A stretch of DNA of 64,000 bases, taken from Haloactinopolyspora alba. Lineage in GTDB: Bacteria; Actinomycetota; Actinomycetes; Jiangellales; Jiangellaceae. Below, piece after piece: positions 15,948-25,167 of this stretch (positions within the stretch are counted from its first letter, which is position 1; each line of letters begins with the position of its first letter). The translations under genes and the position numbers were made by a program. The stretch lies in the NCBI RefSeq assembly GCF_003014555.1, contig NZ_PYGE01000013.1, forward strand, positions 1 to 64,000, written 5' to 3'. Under the pieces are notes generated by a model, which did not search any database, was not told the origin of the DNA, and saw only the letters and a program-made list of their open reading frames with translations.

Positions 15948-17459
15948 ATGTGGTCGATGAGTTACGAACGTATAACCCGTGCGGTCGCCCTCAGCGGGGC
16001 CGCCCTGATGCTGACGGCGACCGCGTGCCAGAGTGGCGAGGAGCCGTCCAGCGCCAGGCCGTCCGAGACGCCCACACCGGGTGCCGGCTGGGAGTTCACG
16101 ACCCACCCGAACCTGACACCCCCACTCGTCGACGTCTCGCAGACGCGGGCCCCGGCGACCGAGGCGCCGGCCAGGCCCGCCGACGAGGACCTGTTCATGG
16201 TCGCGCCCAAGGGCGAGGAATCACCGATGACCGCCCTGATGATCGCCGACTCCGAGGGCGATCCGGTGTGGGTCCATCCGGTGGAAGGGAACAGCTACAA
16301 CTTCCGTACCCAGGAGTACAACGGCGAGCAGGTCCTCACCTGGTGGCGCGGCGACAACAGCACGCAGGGCCACGGCAAGGGCGAGTTCGTCATCATGAAC
16401 AACTCGTACGAGGTGATCACCACCGTCACCACCACGGGCACCGCCCGGGCGGACTTCCACGAGATCACCATCACCGACGACGGCACGGCACTGCTGGCCA
16501 GCTACCCCACCGTCGGCGGACAGGATCTCACCGAGTTCGACGGCCCGAAGGACGGCTACGTTCTCGACGGCGTCATCCAGGAGGTCGACATCGCCACCGG
16601 CGAGGTGCTGTTCGAGTGGAGCGCGCTCGACCACGTCGACCTCAGCGAGACCGAGAACTCCATGGAGGACCGCGACGAGCAGGACGGCAGCGAGGAGAAG
16701 CCCTTCGACTTCTTCCACATCAACTCCGTCACCGAGGACGGCGACTCGCTGCTCGTCTCGGCACGCAACACGCACGCGATCTACCGCATCGACCGCGAGA
16801 CCGGCGAGCTCGACTGGACACTCGGCGGCAACGCGAGCGACTTCAAGATGACCGGCGACTCGTACTTCGCGTGGCAGCACGACGCCCAGCGCCAGGAGGA
16901 CGGCACCATCACCCTGTTCGACAACCAGAGCTCGCCGCCCATCGGTGATCAGTCGCGCGGGCTGCGGCTCGACGTCGACACCGAGAACATGACGGCGAGC
17001 GTGGTGACGGAGTACCTGCCACCGGACGGGCGGCTGGCGGCGAGCCAGGGCAACCTGCAGGTCCGCGACAACGGCAACGTGGTCATCGGCTGGGGCGCCG
17101 AACCGTTCTACTCGGAGTACACCGCCGAGGGTGAGCTGCTCTACGACGCAAAGCTCAGCGGCGGCGACAACTACCGCGCCTACCGGCTCCCGTGGGAGGG
17201 TGACCCGACCCGGCCGCCGAGGCTCGAAGTCGAGGACCGCATGGCCTACGTCAGCTGGAACGGCGCGACCGAGGTGGCCTCGTGGCGGTTCCTGGGGGGC
17301 CCGGACGCCGAGGACGCCACCGAGGTGGCCACGGTGCCGCGAGAGGGGTTCGAGACGACGATGCCGGTTCCGGACCAGCCGTACGTCGCTGCCGAGGCTC
17401 TCGACGCCGACGGCAACGTCCTCGACACCGTGAGCGTGCAGACGGACTCGGACTCCTGA
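15948..17459 (+). CDS. Arylsulfotransferase-like lipoprotein (beta-propeller)
   Basis: About 503 residues. A lipoprotein signal (ERITRAVALSGAALMLTATAC) places the modified Cys in the lipobox LTATAC. The body has repeated GxVLFEW, NSVTEDGDSLLVSARNT and GxLDWTLGG segments, as in the arylsulfotransferase (ASST) beta-propeller family. These actinomycete proteins are often only annotated as arylsulfotransferase; whether sulfate is transferred is unknown. The ATG at 15948 follows AGGAC at 7 bases; longer frames lack a signal at the right distance. Confidence 0.75.
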   Translation: MWSMSYERITRAVALSGAALMLTATACQSGEEPSSARPSETPTPGAGWEFTTHPNLTPPLVDVSQTRAPATEAPARPADEDLFMVAPKGEESPMTALMIADSEGDPVWVHPVEGNSYNFRTQEYNGEQVLTWWRGDNSTQGHGKGEFVIMNNSYEVITTVTTTGTARADFHEITITDDGTALLASYPTVGGQDLTEFDGPKDGYVLDGVIQEVDIATGEVLFEWSALDHVDLSETENSMEDRDEQDGSEEKPFDFFHINSVTEDGDSLLVSARNTHAIYRIDRETGELDWTLGGNASDFKMTGDSYFAWQHDAQRQEDGTITLFDNQSSPPIGDQSRGLRLDVDTENMTASVVTEYLPPDGRLAASQGNLQVRDNGNVVIGWGAEPFYSEYTAEGELLYDAKLSGGDNYRAYRLPWEGDPTRPPRLEVEDRMAYVSWNGATEVASWRFLGGPDAEDATEVATVPREGFETTMPVPDQPYVAAEALDADGNVLDTVSVQTDSDS

Positions 17460-17525
17460 GGTCCCGCCGGCGCCGGCGCTGATCGGGAAGGGATTCAACC
17501 GCGTCCACCTGGGTACCCGTCGGGC

Positions 17526-19376
17526 GTGAGTGAGACGAACCTGAACTCCGGCCTGAACATCGCCGAGCTGGGCCAGCAGCTGCGCGTCGACGCCGTGCGC
17601 TGTTCCGCGGAGGCCGGCTCGGGACACCCGACGTCGTCGATGTCGGCGGCGGACCTGATGGCGACCCTGTTGGCCCGCCACCTGCACTACGACGTCGCCG
17701 ACCCGGAGGAGCCGAACAACGATCACCTGATCTTCTCGAAGGGGCACGCCTCCCCGCTGCTCTACGCGCTGTACAAGGCCGCGGGCGCGATCACCGACGA
17801 GGAGCTGCTGACGTTCCGCGCCTTCGGCAGCAGGCTCGAGGGGCACCCGACACCGCGGCTGCCGTGGGTCGACGTCGCCACCGGCTCGCTCGGCCAAGGG
17901 CTGCCGGTCGGCGTGGGCATGGCCCTGGCGGGCCGGTACCTCGACCGGCTCCCGTACCGGGTCTGGGTGCTCTGCGGCGACAGTGAGCTCGCCGAGGGCT
18001 CGATGTGGGAGGCCTTCGAACACGCCGGCTATCACCGGCTCGACAACCTCGTCACGGTCGTCGACGTCAACCGGCTCGGTCAGCGGGGCGCCACCAGGCA
18101 CGGCTGGGACACCGCCGCGTACGCGCGCCGGATCGGGGCCTTCGACTGGCACACCATCGAGATCGACGGCCACGACACCGAGGCCATCGACCAGGCGTAC
18201 TCCGAGGCGGCGCGCAGCGAGCGGCCCACCGCGATCATCGCGCGCACCGTCAAGGGCGCCGGTGTCGCCGCCGTCGCCGACCAGGAGGGCAAGCACGGCA
18301 AGCCGCTGCCCGACACGGACGAAGCCATCGACGAGCTCGGCGGCGTCCGCGACATCCGCGTGCCGGTGACACCGCCGGGGTCACGGGCGGCCCCGCACGC
18401 CTTCGGCGAGGTCGAACCGGTGAAGCTGCCGACCTACGAGGCCGGCGACTCGGTGGCCACCCGGACCGCGTTCGGCGCCGCCCTCGCCGCGCTCGGCTCG
18501 GCGCGCCCCGAGGTCGTGGGCCTCGACGGCGAGGTGGCGGACTCGACCCGGATGCAGAAGTTCGCCGACGCCCACCCCGACCGGTTCTTCGAGTGCTACA
18601 TCGCCGAGCAGCAGCTGGTCGCCGCCGCGCTCGGCATGCAGGCGCGCGGCTGGATCCCGTACGTGGCGACGTTCGCCGCATTCCTGACCCGGGCCTACGA
18701 CATCGTCCGGATGGCCGCCATCAGCGGAGCGGATCTACGCCTGGTCGGATCGCACGCCGGCGTGGCGATCGGGCAGGACGGTCCCTCGCAGATGGGTCTC
18801 GAGGACCTGGCGGCGTTCCGGGCCGTGCACGGCAGCGTCGTGCTGTACCCGTGCGACGCCAACCAGGCGGCCGCGCTGGTCACGGCGCTGGCCGACTACC
18901 CGGGAATCGCCTACCTGCGTACCACCCGCGGCGACACCCCGGTGCTGTACTCCGCCGACGAGGAGTTCTCCATCGCCAGCAGCCGGGTGCTGCGCTCGTC
19001 GGCGGACGACCAGGTCACCGTGGCCGCCGCGGGCATCACGGTGCACGAAGCCCTGCAGGCGGCCGACGAGCTCGCCCAGCAGGGTGTCCGGGCTCGCGTG
19101 ATCGACCTGTACTCGGTGAAGCCGGTCGACGCCCAGACGCTGCGCGACGCGGCGGCGGCGACCGGGAACATCGTCACCGTGGAGGATCACTGGCCCGAGG
19201 GCGGTCTCGGTGACGCCGTCCTCGACGTGTTCAGCCACGGCGACCCGTCGCCGCACGTGTTGAAGCTGGCGGTACACGGCATGCCGGGCTCGGCCACGCC
19301 GGCCGAGCAGATGCGCGCCGCGGGCATCGACCACACCGCCATCGCCGAAGCCGTCCAGTACCTGGTGAATCGCTGA
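17526..19376 (+). CDS. tkt: Transketolase, short type
   Basis: A 616-residue single-chain transketolase, shorter than the ~660-700 of the E. coli type and close to the animal-like branch. It shows SGHPTSSMSAADLMATLL, the thiamine diphosphate motif CGDSELAEGS with VVDVNRLGQRG, the central Pyr domain with IAEQQLVAAALGMQARG, and a C-terminal transketolase domain. It moves two-carbon units between sugar phosphates. The GTG at 17526 fits family starts. Its stop overlaps the next start as TGATG, so the fusion gene downstream is coupled to it. Confidence 0.9.
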   Translation: MSETNLNSGLNIAELGQQLRVDAVRCSAEAGSGHPTSSMSAADLMATLLARHLHYDVADPEEPNNDHLIFSKGHASPLLYALYKAAGAITDEELLTFRAFGSRLEGHPTPRLPWVDVATGSLGQGLPVGVGMALAGRYLDRLPYRVWVLCGDSELAEGSMWEAFEHAGYHRLDNLVTVVDVNRLGQRGATRHGWDTAAYARRIGAFDWHTIEIDGHDTEAIDQAYSEAARSERPTAIIARTVKGAGVAAVADQEGKHGKPLPDTDEAIDELGGVRDIRVPVTPPGSRAAPHAFGEVEPVKLPTYEAGDSVATRTAFGAALAALGSARPEVVGLDGEVADSTRMQKFADAHPDRFFECYIAEQQLVAAALGMQARGWIPYVATFAAFLTRAYDIVRMAAISGADLRLVGSHAGVAIGQDGPSQMGLEDLAAFRAVHGSVVLYPCDANQAAALVTALADYPGIAYLRTTRGDTPVLYSADEEFSIASSRVLRSSADDQVTVAAAGITVHEALQAADELAQQGVRARVIDLYSVKPVDAQTLRDAAAATGNIVTVEDHWPEGGLGDAVLDVFSHGDPSPHVLKLAVHGMPGSATPAEQMRAAGIDHTAIAEAVQYLVNR

Positions 19377-20647
19377 TGACCTTCCACGATCGCGACGACG
19401 CGGGCCGCCGGCTCGCGCAGCGGCTGTCGCACGAGCGGTTCGAGCGGCCGGTCGTGCTCGCCCTGCCGCGCGGTGGCGTCCCCGTCGCCGCGCACGTCGC
19501 CGCGGCGCTCGACGCCCCGCTGGAGGTGTTCGTCGCGCGCAAGATCGGAGCTCCGGGTCAGCCGGAGTTCGGTATCGGCGCGATCGCCGAGGGCGGCGAC
19601 GACGTCGTCGCGACCCCCGACGCCGACCGCGTGGGCGTCGACGAGAACCGCCTGCGCGAACTCGCCGTGTCCGAACGCGAAGAACTGGACCGCCGCGTCG
19701 AGACCTACCGCGGTGCGCTGGCCCTACCGGAGCTCGACGACCACGACGTCATACTCATCGACGACGGCCTGGCCACCGGCATCACCGCCGAGGCCGCGCT
19801 GCGGTCGCTGCGTCAACGCAACCCGCGCCGGCTGGTGCTGGCGATCCCGGTCTGCCCGCCGCAGAGCGCGCGGCGCCTGGCCCGCATCGCCGACGACGTC
19901 ATCTGTATCGAGTCGCACCGCGGGCTCGGATCGATCGGCTCGTACTACCGCGACTTCAGCCAGATCAGCGACGACCAGGTGGTCGAGCTGCTCGCCGGCG
20001 CGCGCTCCAGGGACGTGGCCATCACCGTCACCGATGACGAGTCGGTCCACGGTGACCTGACGATGCCGGCACACCCGACCGGCGTCGTCCTGTTCGCGCA
20101 CGGCAGCGGCAGCAGCCGGCACAGCCCGCGCAACCGGGCGGTCGCGAACACGCTGCGCGAGCACGGGTTCGCCACCGTGCTGATGGACCTGCTGACCGAG
20201 AACGAGGCCAAGCAGGACGCCACCACCCGCAGCCTGCGCTTCGACATCGAGCTCCTGGCCGGCCGGCTGGACCTCGCCACGGCCTGGCTGGCGCAGGATC
20301 CGTCGACGGCGAGCCTGCCGCTCGGCTACTTCGGAGCCAGCACGGGCGCGGCGGCCGCTCTGGTCTCCGCGGCCCGCGCCGGCGGAAAGGTCGCGGCCGT
20401 GGTGTCCCGCGGCGGGCGCCCTGATCTGGCGGGCGAGGCGCTGGCCGAGGTCAGCGCGCCGACGCTGTTGATCGTCGGCGGTCTCGACGACGTGGTGCTC
20501 ACGATGAACCGGCGCGCCCTCGAACAGCTGGGCGGGCCGGGGCGGGTCGAGATCGTCGAGGGCGCGAGCCACCTGTTCGAGGAGCCGGGAACGCTCGACG
20601 AGGTCGGCCGGCTGGCCGCCGACTGGTTCTCCGAGCACCTGGACTGA
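19376..20647 (+). CDS. Phosphoribosyltransferase-hydrolase fusion
   Basis: A 423-residue two-domain protein. Residues ~1-215 form a type I phosphoribosyltransferase: ALPRGGVPVA, then the PRPP loop VILIDDGLATGITA. Residues ~220-423 form an alpha/beta hydrolase of the dienelactone-hydrolase kind: VVLFAHGSGSSRHSPRN, nucleophile region GYFGASTGAAAAL, and late Asp/His in GGLDDVV and ASHLFEE. Such fusions occur in actinomycetes; the substrate is not known. Coupled to transketolase by TGATG, which suggests a role around ribose phosphates. Confidence 0.8.
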   Translation: MTFHDRDDAGRRLAQRLSHERFERPVVLALPRGGVPVAAHVAAALDAPLEVFVARKIGAPGQPEFGIGAIAEGGDDVVATPDADRVGVDENRLRELAVSEREELDRRVETYRGALALPELDDHDVILIDDGLATGITAEAALRSLRQRNPRRLVLAIPVCPPQSARRLARIADDVICIESHRGLGSIGSYYRDFSQISDDQVVELLAGARSRDVAITVTDDESVHGDLTMPAHPTGVVLFAHGSGSSRHSPRNRAVANTLREHGFATVLMDLLTENEAKQDATTRSLRFDIELLAGRLDLATAWLAQDPSTASLPLGYFGASTGAAAALVSAARAGGKVAAVVSRGGRPDLAGEALAEVSAPTLLIVGGLDDVVLTMNRRALEQLGGPGRVEIVEGASHLFEEPGTLDEVGRLAADWFSEHLD

Positions 20648-20663
20648 CCGGCCCGGACGTCGG

Positions 20664-21650
20664 TCAGCCGGCCCACTCCAGCAGCGGCTCGTAGCGAGCG
20701 GGATCACGCAGCTCGGCGAGCGCCTCCTTCTCGAGCTGACGCACCCGCTCCTTGGTCAGCCCGACCCGCTCGGCGACCTCCTGCAGCGTGTGCTGGCGGC
20801 CGTCGCTGAGCCCGTACCGCAGGCTGACGATCATCGCCTCGCGCGGCGCGAGCGTCTCCACCAGCGTGCGCACCTCCTCGCCGAGCGCCTTGAACTCGAC
20901 CACGTCCGGTGCCTGCAACACCTCCGTGTCCTCGATCAGGTCACCGACGTTGGCGCTACCGTCGTCGCCGACGGGCATGTCCAGGCTGACCACGTCGCGG
21001 GAGATGCGGCGCAGCTCCTCCACCCGTTCGGTGGTGAGATCCGCTTCGGTGGCGACCTCGTCGGCCGTGGGCTCGCGGCCGAGCGAGAGGTGCAGTTTGC
21101 GCTCGGTGCGGGCCAGCTTGGAGATGCTCTCGACCACGTGCGCGGGCAACCGGATCGTGCGAGCCTTCTCGGCACGCCCACGCTCGATGGCCTGCCGGAT
21201 CCACCACATCGCGTACGTGGAGAACTTGAATCCGCGCGTGTAGTCGAACTTCTCGACCGCGCGGATCAGGCCCATGTTCCCGTCCTGGATGACGTCCAGG
21301 AAGGACAGGCCGGTGTTGCGGTAGTGCTTGCGAGCCGCGGCGACGACGAGGCGCAGGTTGGCGCGGATCATGTGGTCCTTGGCGTGCTCACCGTCGCGCG
21401 CGACGGCGTCGAGCTCTTCCCGCGGCCGGGTGAGCTCGCGCTCGCCGGCGTCGGCGGCGCGCAGCAGCTCGGAGGCGTACAGACCCGCCTCGATCCTGCG
21501 GGCGAGATCGACCTCTTCCTGGGCCGAAAGCAGCGGCGTCGAGCCGATCTGCTTGAGGTAGTGCCCCACGAGGTCGTAGTCCTGGTCGAGCTCGCGCGGC
21601 TCGCTTCGCACGGCGGCCGTGTCGGCGCCGTGCCCGTTCACGATCGTCAT
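20664..21650 (-). CDS. SigA-like (group 2) sigma factor
   Basis: A 328-residue sigma-70 protein lacking the long acidic N-terminus of the housekeeping factor. It has region 1.2 ([28 protein letters not shown]), regions 2.1-2.4 ([36 protein letters not shown]), region 3 and region 4.2 ([24 protein letters not shown]). This is the mycobacterial SigB/Streptomyces Hrd type of non-essential principal-like factor. It starts 8 bases after the YbhB-like gene on the same strand, so both are likely co-transcribed. Confidence 0.9.
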   Translation of the reverse strand: MTIVNGHGADTAAVRSEPRELDQDYDLVGHYLKQIGSTPLLSAQEEVDLARRIEAGLYASELLRAADAGERELTRPREELDAVARDGEHAKDHMIRANLRLVVAAARKHYRNTGLSFLDVIQDGNMGLIRAVEKFDYTRGFKFSTYAMWWIRQAIERGRAEKARTIRLPAHVVESISKLARTERKLHLSLGREPTADEVATEADLTTERVEELRRISRDVVSLDMPVGDDGSANVGDLIEDTEVLQAPDVVEFKALGEEVRTLVETLAPREAMIVSLRYGLSDGRQHTLQEVAERVGLTKERVRQLEKEALAELRDPARYEPLLEWAG

Positions 21651-21658
21651 CCGTCTCC

Positions 21659-22111
21659 TCAGCGCTGAAAGAGTCCCACCAACGTGCCACGTTCGAGCAT
21701 GGCCGCATCGGCGGCACGATAGATGTCCTCGACGGTGGGGGTGGCGGGCAGGTCGGCCGGTGCCGACAGCGCGTAGACCGTGAAGACGTATCGGTGCGGG
21801 TCATCGCCCGGTGGCGGTGCCGGACCACCCCACCCGTCGTCGCCGAATCCGTTGGGCCACGAGCGGCCCCCGGCCGGCGTCTCGTGTTCCGGAACGCCGA
21901 CGACGTGCGGATCTATTCCCGTCACCAACCAGTGCAGGAACGATCCGCCGGGCGCGTCCGGATCCTCGCACACCAGGAGCAGCTCGCTCGTCTCGGCCGG
22001 GATGCCGACCCATTCCAGCGACGGCGACACGTTCTCGCCGTCGCGCCCGTGCCGTGCCGGGATGGTGCCGTGGTCGTCGAAGTCGGGGCTTCGGAGCTGG
22101 ATACCTGTCAT
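21659..22111 (-). CDS. YbhB/YbcL (PEBP-like) protein
   Basis: A 150-residue phosphatidylethanolamine-binding-like protein with the family motifs [19 protein letters not shown] and the later [10 protein letters not shown]. Bacterial members have no firm function. The true start is ATG 22111 ([11 protein letters not shown]); the much longer open frame extending left of it on this strand is antisense to the ligase gene. It precedes a SigA-like sigma gene by 8 bases and is divergent from the DNA ligase gene. Confidence 0.85.
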   Translation of the reverse strand: MTGIQLRSPDFDDHGTIPARHGRDGENVSPSLEWVGIPAETSELLLVCEDPDAPGGSFLHWLVTGIDPHVVGVPEHETPAGGRSWPNGFGDDGWGGPAPPPGDDPHRYVFTVYALSAPADLPATPTVEDIYRAADAAMLERGTLVGLFQR

Positions 22112-22165
22112 ACCGGGGACGTACCCGCCACCCGCAAGCCCACTCAACGTTGGATGATGCCTGGT

Positions 22166-23164
22166 ATGAACAGCACCGAGGCCGCGGACCCGATGCCCAC
22201 GTCGATCCGTCCGATGGCCGCCACGCCCTCCGCGCTGCCGGCTCAGGAGTCCGGCTGGGGTTTCGAGATCAAGTGGGACGGCGTCCGTGTCGTCACCCAC
22301 GCCACGCCAGGCCGGTTGCGGCTGTTCGGGCGCGACGGGCAGGAGTTCACCGGCCGCTACCCGGAGCTCGACGCCCTGGGCGAGCAGATCGGCACGCGCC
22401 GGGTGATCCTGGACGGCGAGATCGTCGCGTTCGACGACGAGGGCCAGCCGAGCTTCCAGCGGCTGCAGCCGCGCATCCACGCCGCGTCCGAGGCGGACGC
22501 TCGCCACGGCAGCCGCACCGCCCCGGTGATCTACGTGATCTTCGACGTCCTGTACGCCGGCGGACGCTCGCTGCTGCGGCACCGTTACGAGGACCGGCGT
22601 CACCAGCTCACCGACCTCGGGCTCGCCGGACCCCACTGGCAGGTGCCCACCGTGGACATCGGCGAGGGTTCTCCGCTGCTCGAGGCCACCCGGGCGCAAG
22701 GGCTGGAGGGCGTCATCGCCAAACGGCTCGACAGCCCGTACCGGCCGGGCAGGCGGAGCCGCGACTGGCTCAAGATCAAGAACGTGCACCGGCAGGAGGT
22801 CGTCATCGGCGGATGGACCCCCGGGCAAGGCAGCCGGGCGGACGACTTCGGCGCGCTGCTGGTCGGCTACCGCGACTCCGGCGGGCTGCGTTACGCCGGC
22901 AAGGTCGGCACCGGGTTCGACCTGGCCACCCGCCGCATGTTGCGTTCCGAGCTGGACGCGTTGCACACGCGGGACAGCCCGTTCACCGGCAGGCAGCCAC
23001 AGCGGGACGCGGTCTTCGCCGAGCCACGGCTGGTGTGCGAGGTGGAGTTCGCGCAGTGGACCAGCGACGGGACGCTACGCCACCCCACCTACCAAGGGCT
23101 GCGCAGGGACAAGGACCCGCAGGAGGTCGTGCGCGAGGAGCCGCTCCCGCCACCGGACGCGTGA
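22166..23164 (+). CDS. ATP-dependent DNA ligase, LigD ligase-domain type
   Basis: A 332-residue stand-alone ligase. Motif I is FEIKWDGVR (adenylated Lys); the others include ILDGEIVAFD (III), EGVIAKRLDSPYRPGRRSRDWLKIK (IV-V), and the C-terminal OB domain FDLATRRM...CEVEFAQWTSDGTLRHP. It corresponds to the ligase part of LigD used in non-homologous end joining; the polymerase and nuclease domains are absent and no Ku gene is in the window. ATG 22166 is chosen; two in-frame ATGs lie 9 and 12 bases upstream. Confidence 0.85.
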   Translation: MNSTEAADPMPTSIRPMAATPSALPAQESGWGFEIKWDGVRVVTHATPGRLRLFGRDGQEFTGRYPELDALGEQIGTRRVILDGEIVAFDDEGQPSFQRLQPRIHAASEADARHGSRTAPVIYVIFDVLYAGGRSLLRHRYEDRRHQLTDLGLAGPHWQVPTVDIGEGSPLLEATRAQGLEGVIAKRLDSPYRPGRRSRDWLKIKNVHRQEVVIGGWTPGQGSRADDFGALLVGYRDSGGLRYAGKVGTGFDLATRRMLRSELDALHTRDSPFTGRQPQRDAVFAEPRLVCEVEFAQWTSDGTLRHPTYQGLRRDKDPQEVVREEPLPPPDA

Positions 23165-23181
23165 GCGTTCCCGATGCCGGA

Positions 23182-23526
23182 TCACGACGCGAGGCGGCGC
23201 CGCAACTCGCGGCGTTCCCGTGCGTCCTTGCCGCCCCACACACCGAACTGCTCGTCGCGGGCCAGCGCCTCGTCCAGGCAGCGAGCCCGCACCGGACAGG
23301 TCGCGCAGATCGCCTTGGCCCGTCGCTCACGTTCACGTTTTCTGCGCAACGGCACGCCGTCGGGCACGCAGAACAGATCCGCGTCCGCGGTCCGGCACGC
23401 CGCGAACTCCCACCACGACGGACCACGCGGTGTCGGCACCGCGTCGTACGGACCAGGCGTCGCCCGCCCGGTGTGCGCGCTCGGCGGCGCACCGGAGAAC
23501 TCGGTACCAGTGGCAGTCATGCGCAT
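23182..23526 (-). CDS. WhiB-family iron-sulfur regulator
   Basis: About 114 residues. It has the WhiB cysteines (AAC, FC, then AICATCPVRARC), the turn motif GVWGG and a basic C-terminal tail (KDARERRELRRRL). WhiB proteins bind a [4Fe-4S] cluster and the principal sigma factor to control development or redox responses. ATG 23526 is chosen because CAGGGG lies about 7 bases upstream; ATG 23520 is an alternative. One more Cys than the usual four is present in this region. It is convergent with the ligase gene. Confidence 0.9.
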   Translation of the reverse strand: MRMTATGTEFSGAPPSAHTGRATPGPYDAVPTPRGPSWWEFAACRTADADLFCVPDGVPLRRKRERERRAKAICATCPVRARCLDEALARDEQFGVWGGKDARERRELRRRLAS

Positions 23527-23624
23527 CGAGTACCCCTGATCGCGGCGGCCAAACCGATCGTGGAGCCCATGGCGCAGCCGGCCAGGGCGTTTCCGCTCCA
23601 GCCGGTCCGGGTAGCGATGCCGAC

Positions 23625-24275
23625 ATGGCATCCGAGCACCCACGGGTCCGCGCCCTGTTGGAACGGCACGGCACGACCTACGCCGAAGAGGCCGGCATCA
23701 CCCTCGACGACAAGCCGTCGCCGCTGTACCGGCTGATGGTGCTGTCGCTGCTGCTCTCGGCCCGGATCAGCGCAGGCATCGCGACCGCCGCGGCGCGCGA
23801 GCTGTCCAGGGCCGGCTGTCGGACACCGGCCCGGATGGCGGAGGCGAGCTGGCAGGACCGGGTCGACGCCCTGGGGCGGGGGCACTACCGACGCTACGAC
23901 GAGCGCACGTCCACGATGCTCGGCGACGGCGCCGAGGCGCTGATCAAGGACTACGGCGGCGACCTGCGGCGGCTGCACCGCGACGCGAGCAGCACCAGGG
24001 AGCTCGAGCGGCTGCTCCAGCGCTACCCGGGCATCGGGCCCACGGGCTCGGCCATCTTCTGCCGCGAGGTGCAGGGCGTGTGGCCCGACGTCGCCCCGTA
24101 CCTCGACAAGCGCGTCCGCGACGGCGCGGGTCGGCTGGGCCTGCCGGAGACCGCTGCCGAGCTGGCCGAGCTGGTGCCCACGGCGGAGCTGCCTCGGCTC
24201 ACCGCCGGATGCGTCCGCGCCGCACTGGATTCCGCGGTCGCCGACGACGTCCTGTACGCCGGCGCCTCGCGGTGA
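23625..24275 (+). CDS. Endonuclease III-like (HhH-GPD) DNA repair protein
   Basis: A 216-residue helix-hairpin-helix GPD superfamily member. The hairpin and following Asp region read LLQRYPGIGPTGSAIFCREVQGVWPDVAPYLDKRV; the Asp in LDKR may be the catalytic one. No C-terminal four-Cys iron-sulfur cluster is present. It is probably a base-excision DNA glycosylase of unknown specificity. It is divergent from whiB with about 98 bases between the starts and convergent with the ANTAR gene (9-base gap). Confidence 0.75.
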   Translation: MASEHPRVRALLERHGTTYAEEAGITLDDKPSPLYRLMVLSLLLSARISAGIATAAARELSRAGCRTPARMAEASWQDRVDALGRGHYRRYDERTSTMLGDGAEALIKDYGGDLRRLHRDASSTRELERLLQRYPGIGPTGSAIFCREVQGVWPDVAPYLDKRVRDGAGRLGLPETAAELAELVPTAELPRLTAGCVRAALDSAVADDVLYAGASR

Positions 24276-24284
24276 TCGCCGGGC

Positions 24285-24968
24285 TCACGGCTCCTGGGAC
24301 AACCGCCCGCTCTCGATGATGCGCCGTGCGACCTCACGCAGCTTCACGTTGTTGTCGCGGGAGTACCGGCGCAGCAGGGCGAACGCACGGTCGGCGTCGA
24401 GTCCGAAGCGCTCCATCAGGATCCCCTGGGCCTGGCCGATCAGGTGCCGCGCGCCGATGGCCTGGCGCAGGCCGTCCTCCTCACGTGCCGCTGCCAGCGC
24501 GATGGAGGCGTGCCGGCCGAAGATGTCGGCCACGTCGTGGTCGTCCTCGTCGAAGGCGCCCGGCTCGTTGCCGTAGAGGTTGAGCGCGCCGACGGTGGAG
24601 TTCAGCGTGTGCAGCCGGACGGAGAGAATGCTGCGCAGGCCCAGCTCGGCGACCTTCGGTCCCCACTCCGGGAAACGCTCGTCGGCGGAGGTGTCGTCGA
24701 CGACGAACACGTCGTGGTTCCAGATGGCCCGGATGCAGGGGCCCTCGCCGAGATCGGTCTGGAGTTTGTCGGCCTGCATGACGCGGTCGTGCGTCGCCAC
24801 CGCTGTCTCGATGCGCCCGCGCCCGTGCAGCAGCATCAGACCGGCGTCGTCGCACGCGGTCGCGTGCTGCGCGTACTCGACCACCCGGTCGAGCGTGTGC
24901 TCGACGTCGGATTCGTTGAACATGACCAGCGCCATGTTCGCGAACTCTGTTGCGTCCGGGTCGTGCAT
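24285..24968 (-). CDS. GAF-ANTAR RNA-binding antiterminator-type regulator
   Basis: A 227-residue protein. Residues ~1-155 form a GAF sensor domain (GPCIRAIWNHDVFVVDD, SILSVRLHTLNSTVGALNLY). The last 60 residues form an ANTAR domain (RHLIGQAQGILMERFGLDADRAFALLRRYSRDNNVKLREVARRI), which binds paired RNA hairpins to prevent termination. The GAF ligand is unknown. The start is ATG 24968. In the 199-base divergent gap to the epimerase gene no convincing control element was seen. Confidence 0.9.
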   Translation of the reverse strand: MHDPDATEFANMALVMFNESDVEHTLDRVVEYAQHATACDDAGLMLLHGRGRIETAVATHDRVMQADKLQTDLGEGPCIRAIWNHDVFVVDDTSADERFPEWGPKVAELGLRSILSVRLHTLNSTVGALNLYGNEPGAFDEDDHDVADIFGRHASIALAAAREEDGLRQAIGARHLIGQAQGILMERFGLDADRAFALLRRYSRDNNVKLREVARRIIESGRLSQEP

Positions 24969-25167
24969 GACGGTGCCTTCCCCCACATGAGGTCCACGGA
25001 TTCCCGTGGACACACACCAGGTCGTCCGTCCACAGCCGTCGCCTGCCAACAGACTACCGTCCGGCGTGTCGGATCGCCGTCTCCTGGGTAAGCAACCTCC
25101 GACACGCGGGTGTGAGCGGCCGCCGCCCCCGGCGACCGGCCTCGGTCCCGCTGGAACTGAGGGAGTC

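Noticed and set aside
16221-18296. 691-codon open frame on the minus strand
   Set aside because: Antisense to the arylsulfotransferase-like and transketolase genes; no domain or ribosome site of its own.
22112-22966. N-terminal extension of the YbhB-like protein
   Set aside because: Antisense to the ligase gene; the family N-terminus starts at 22111.
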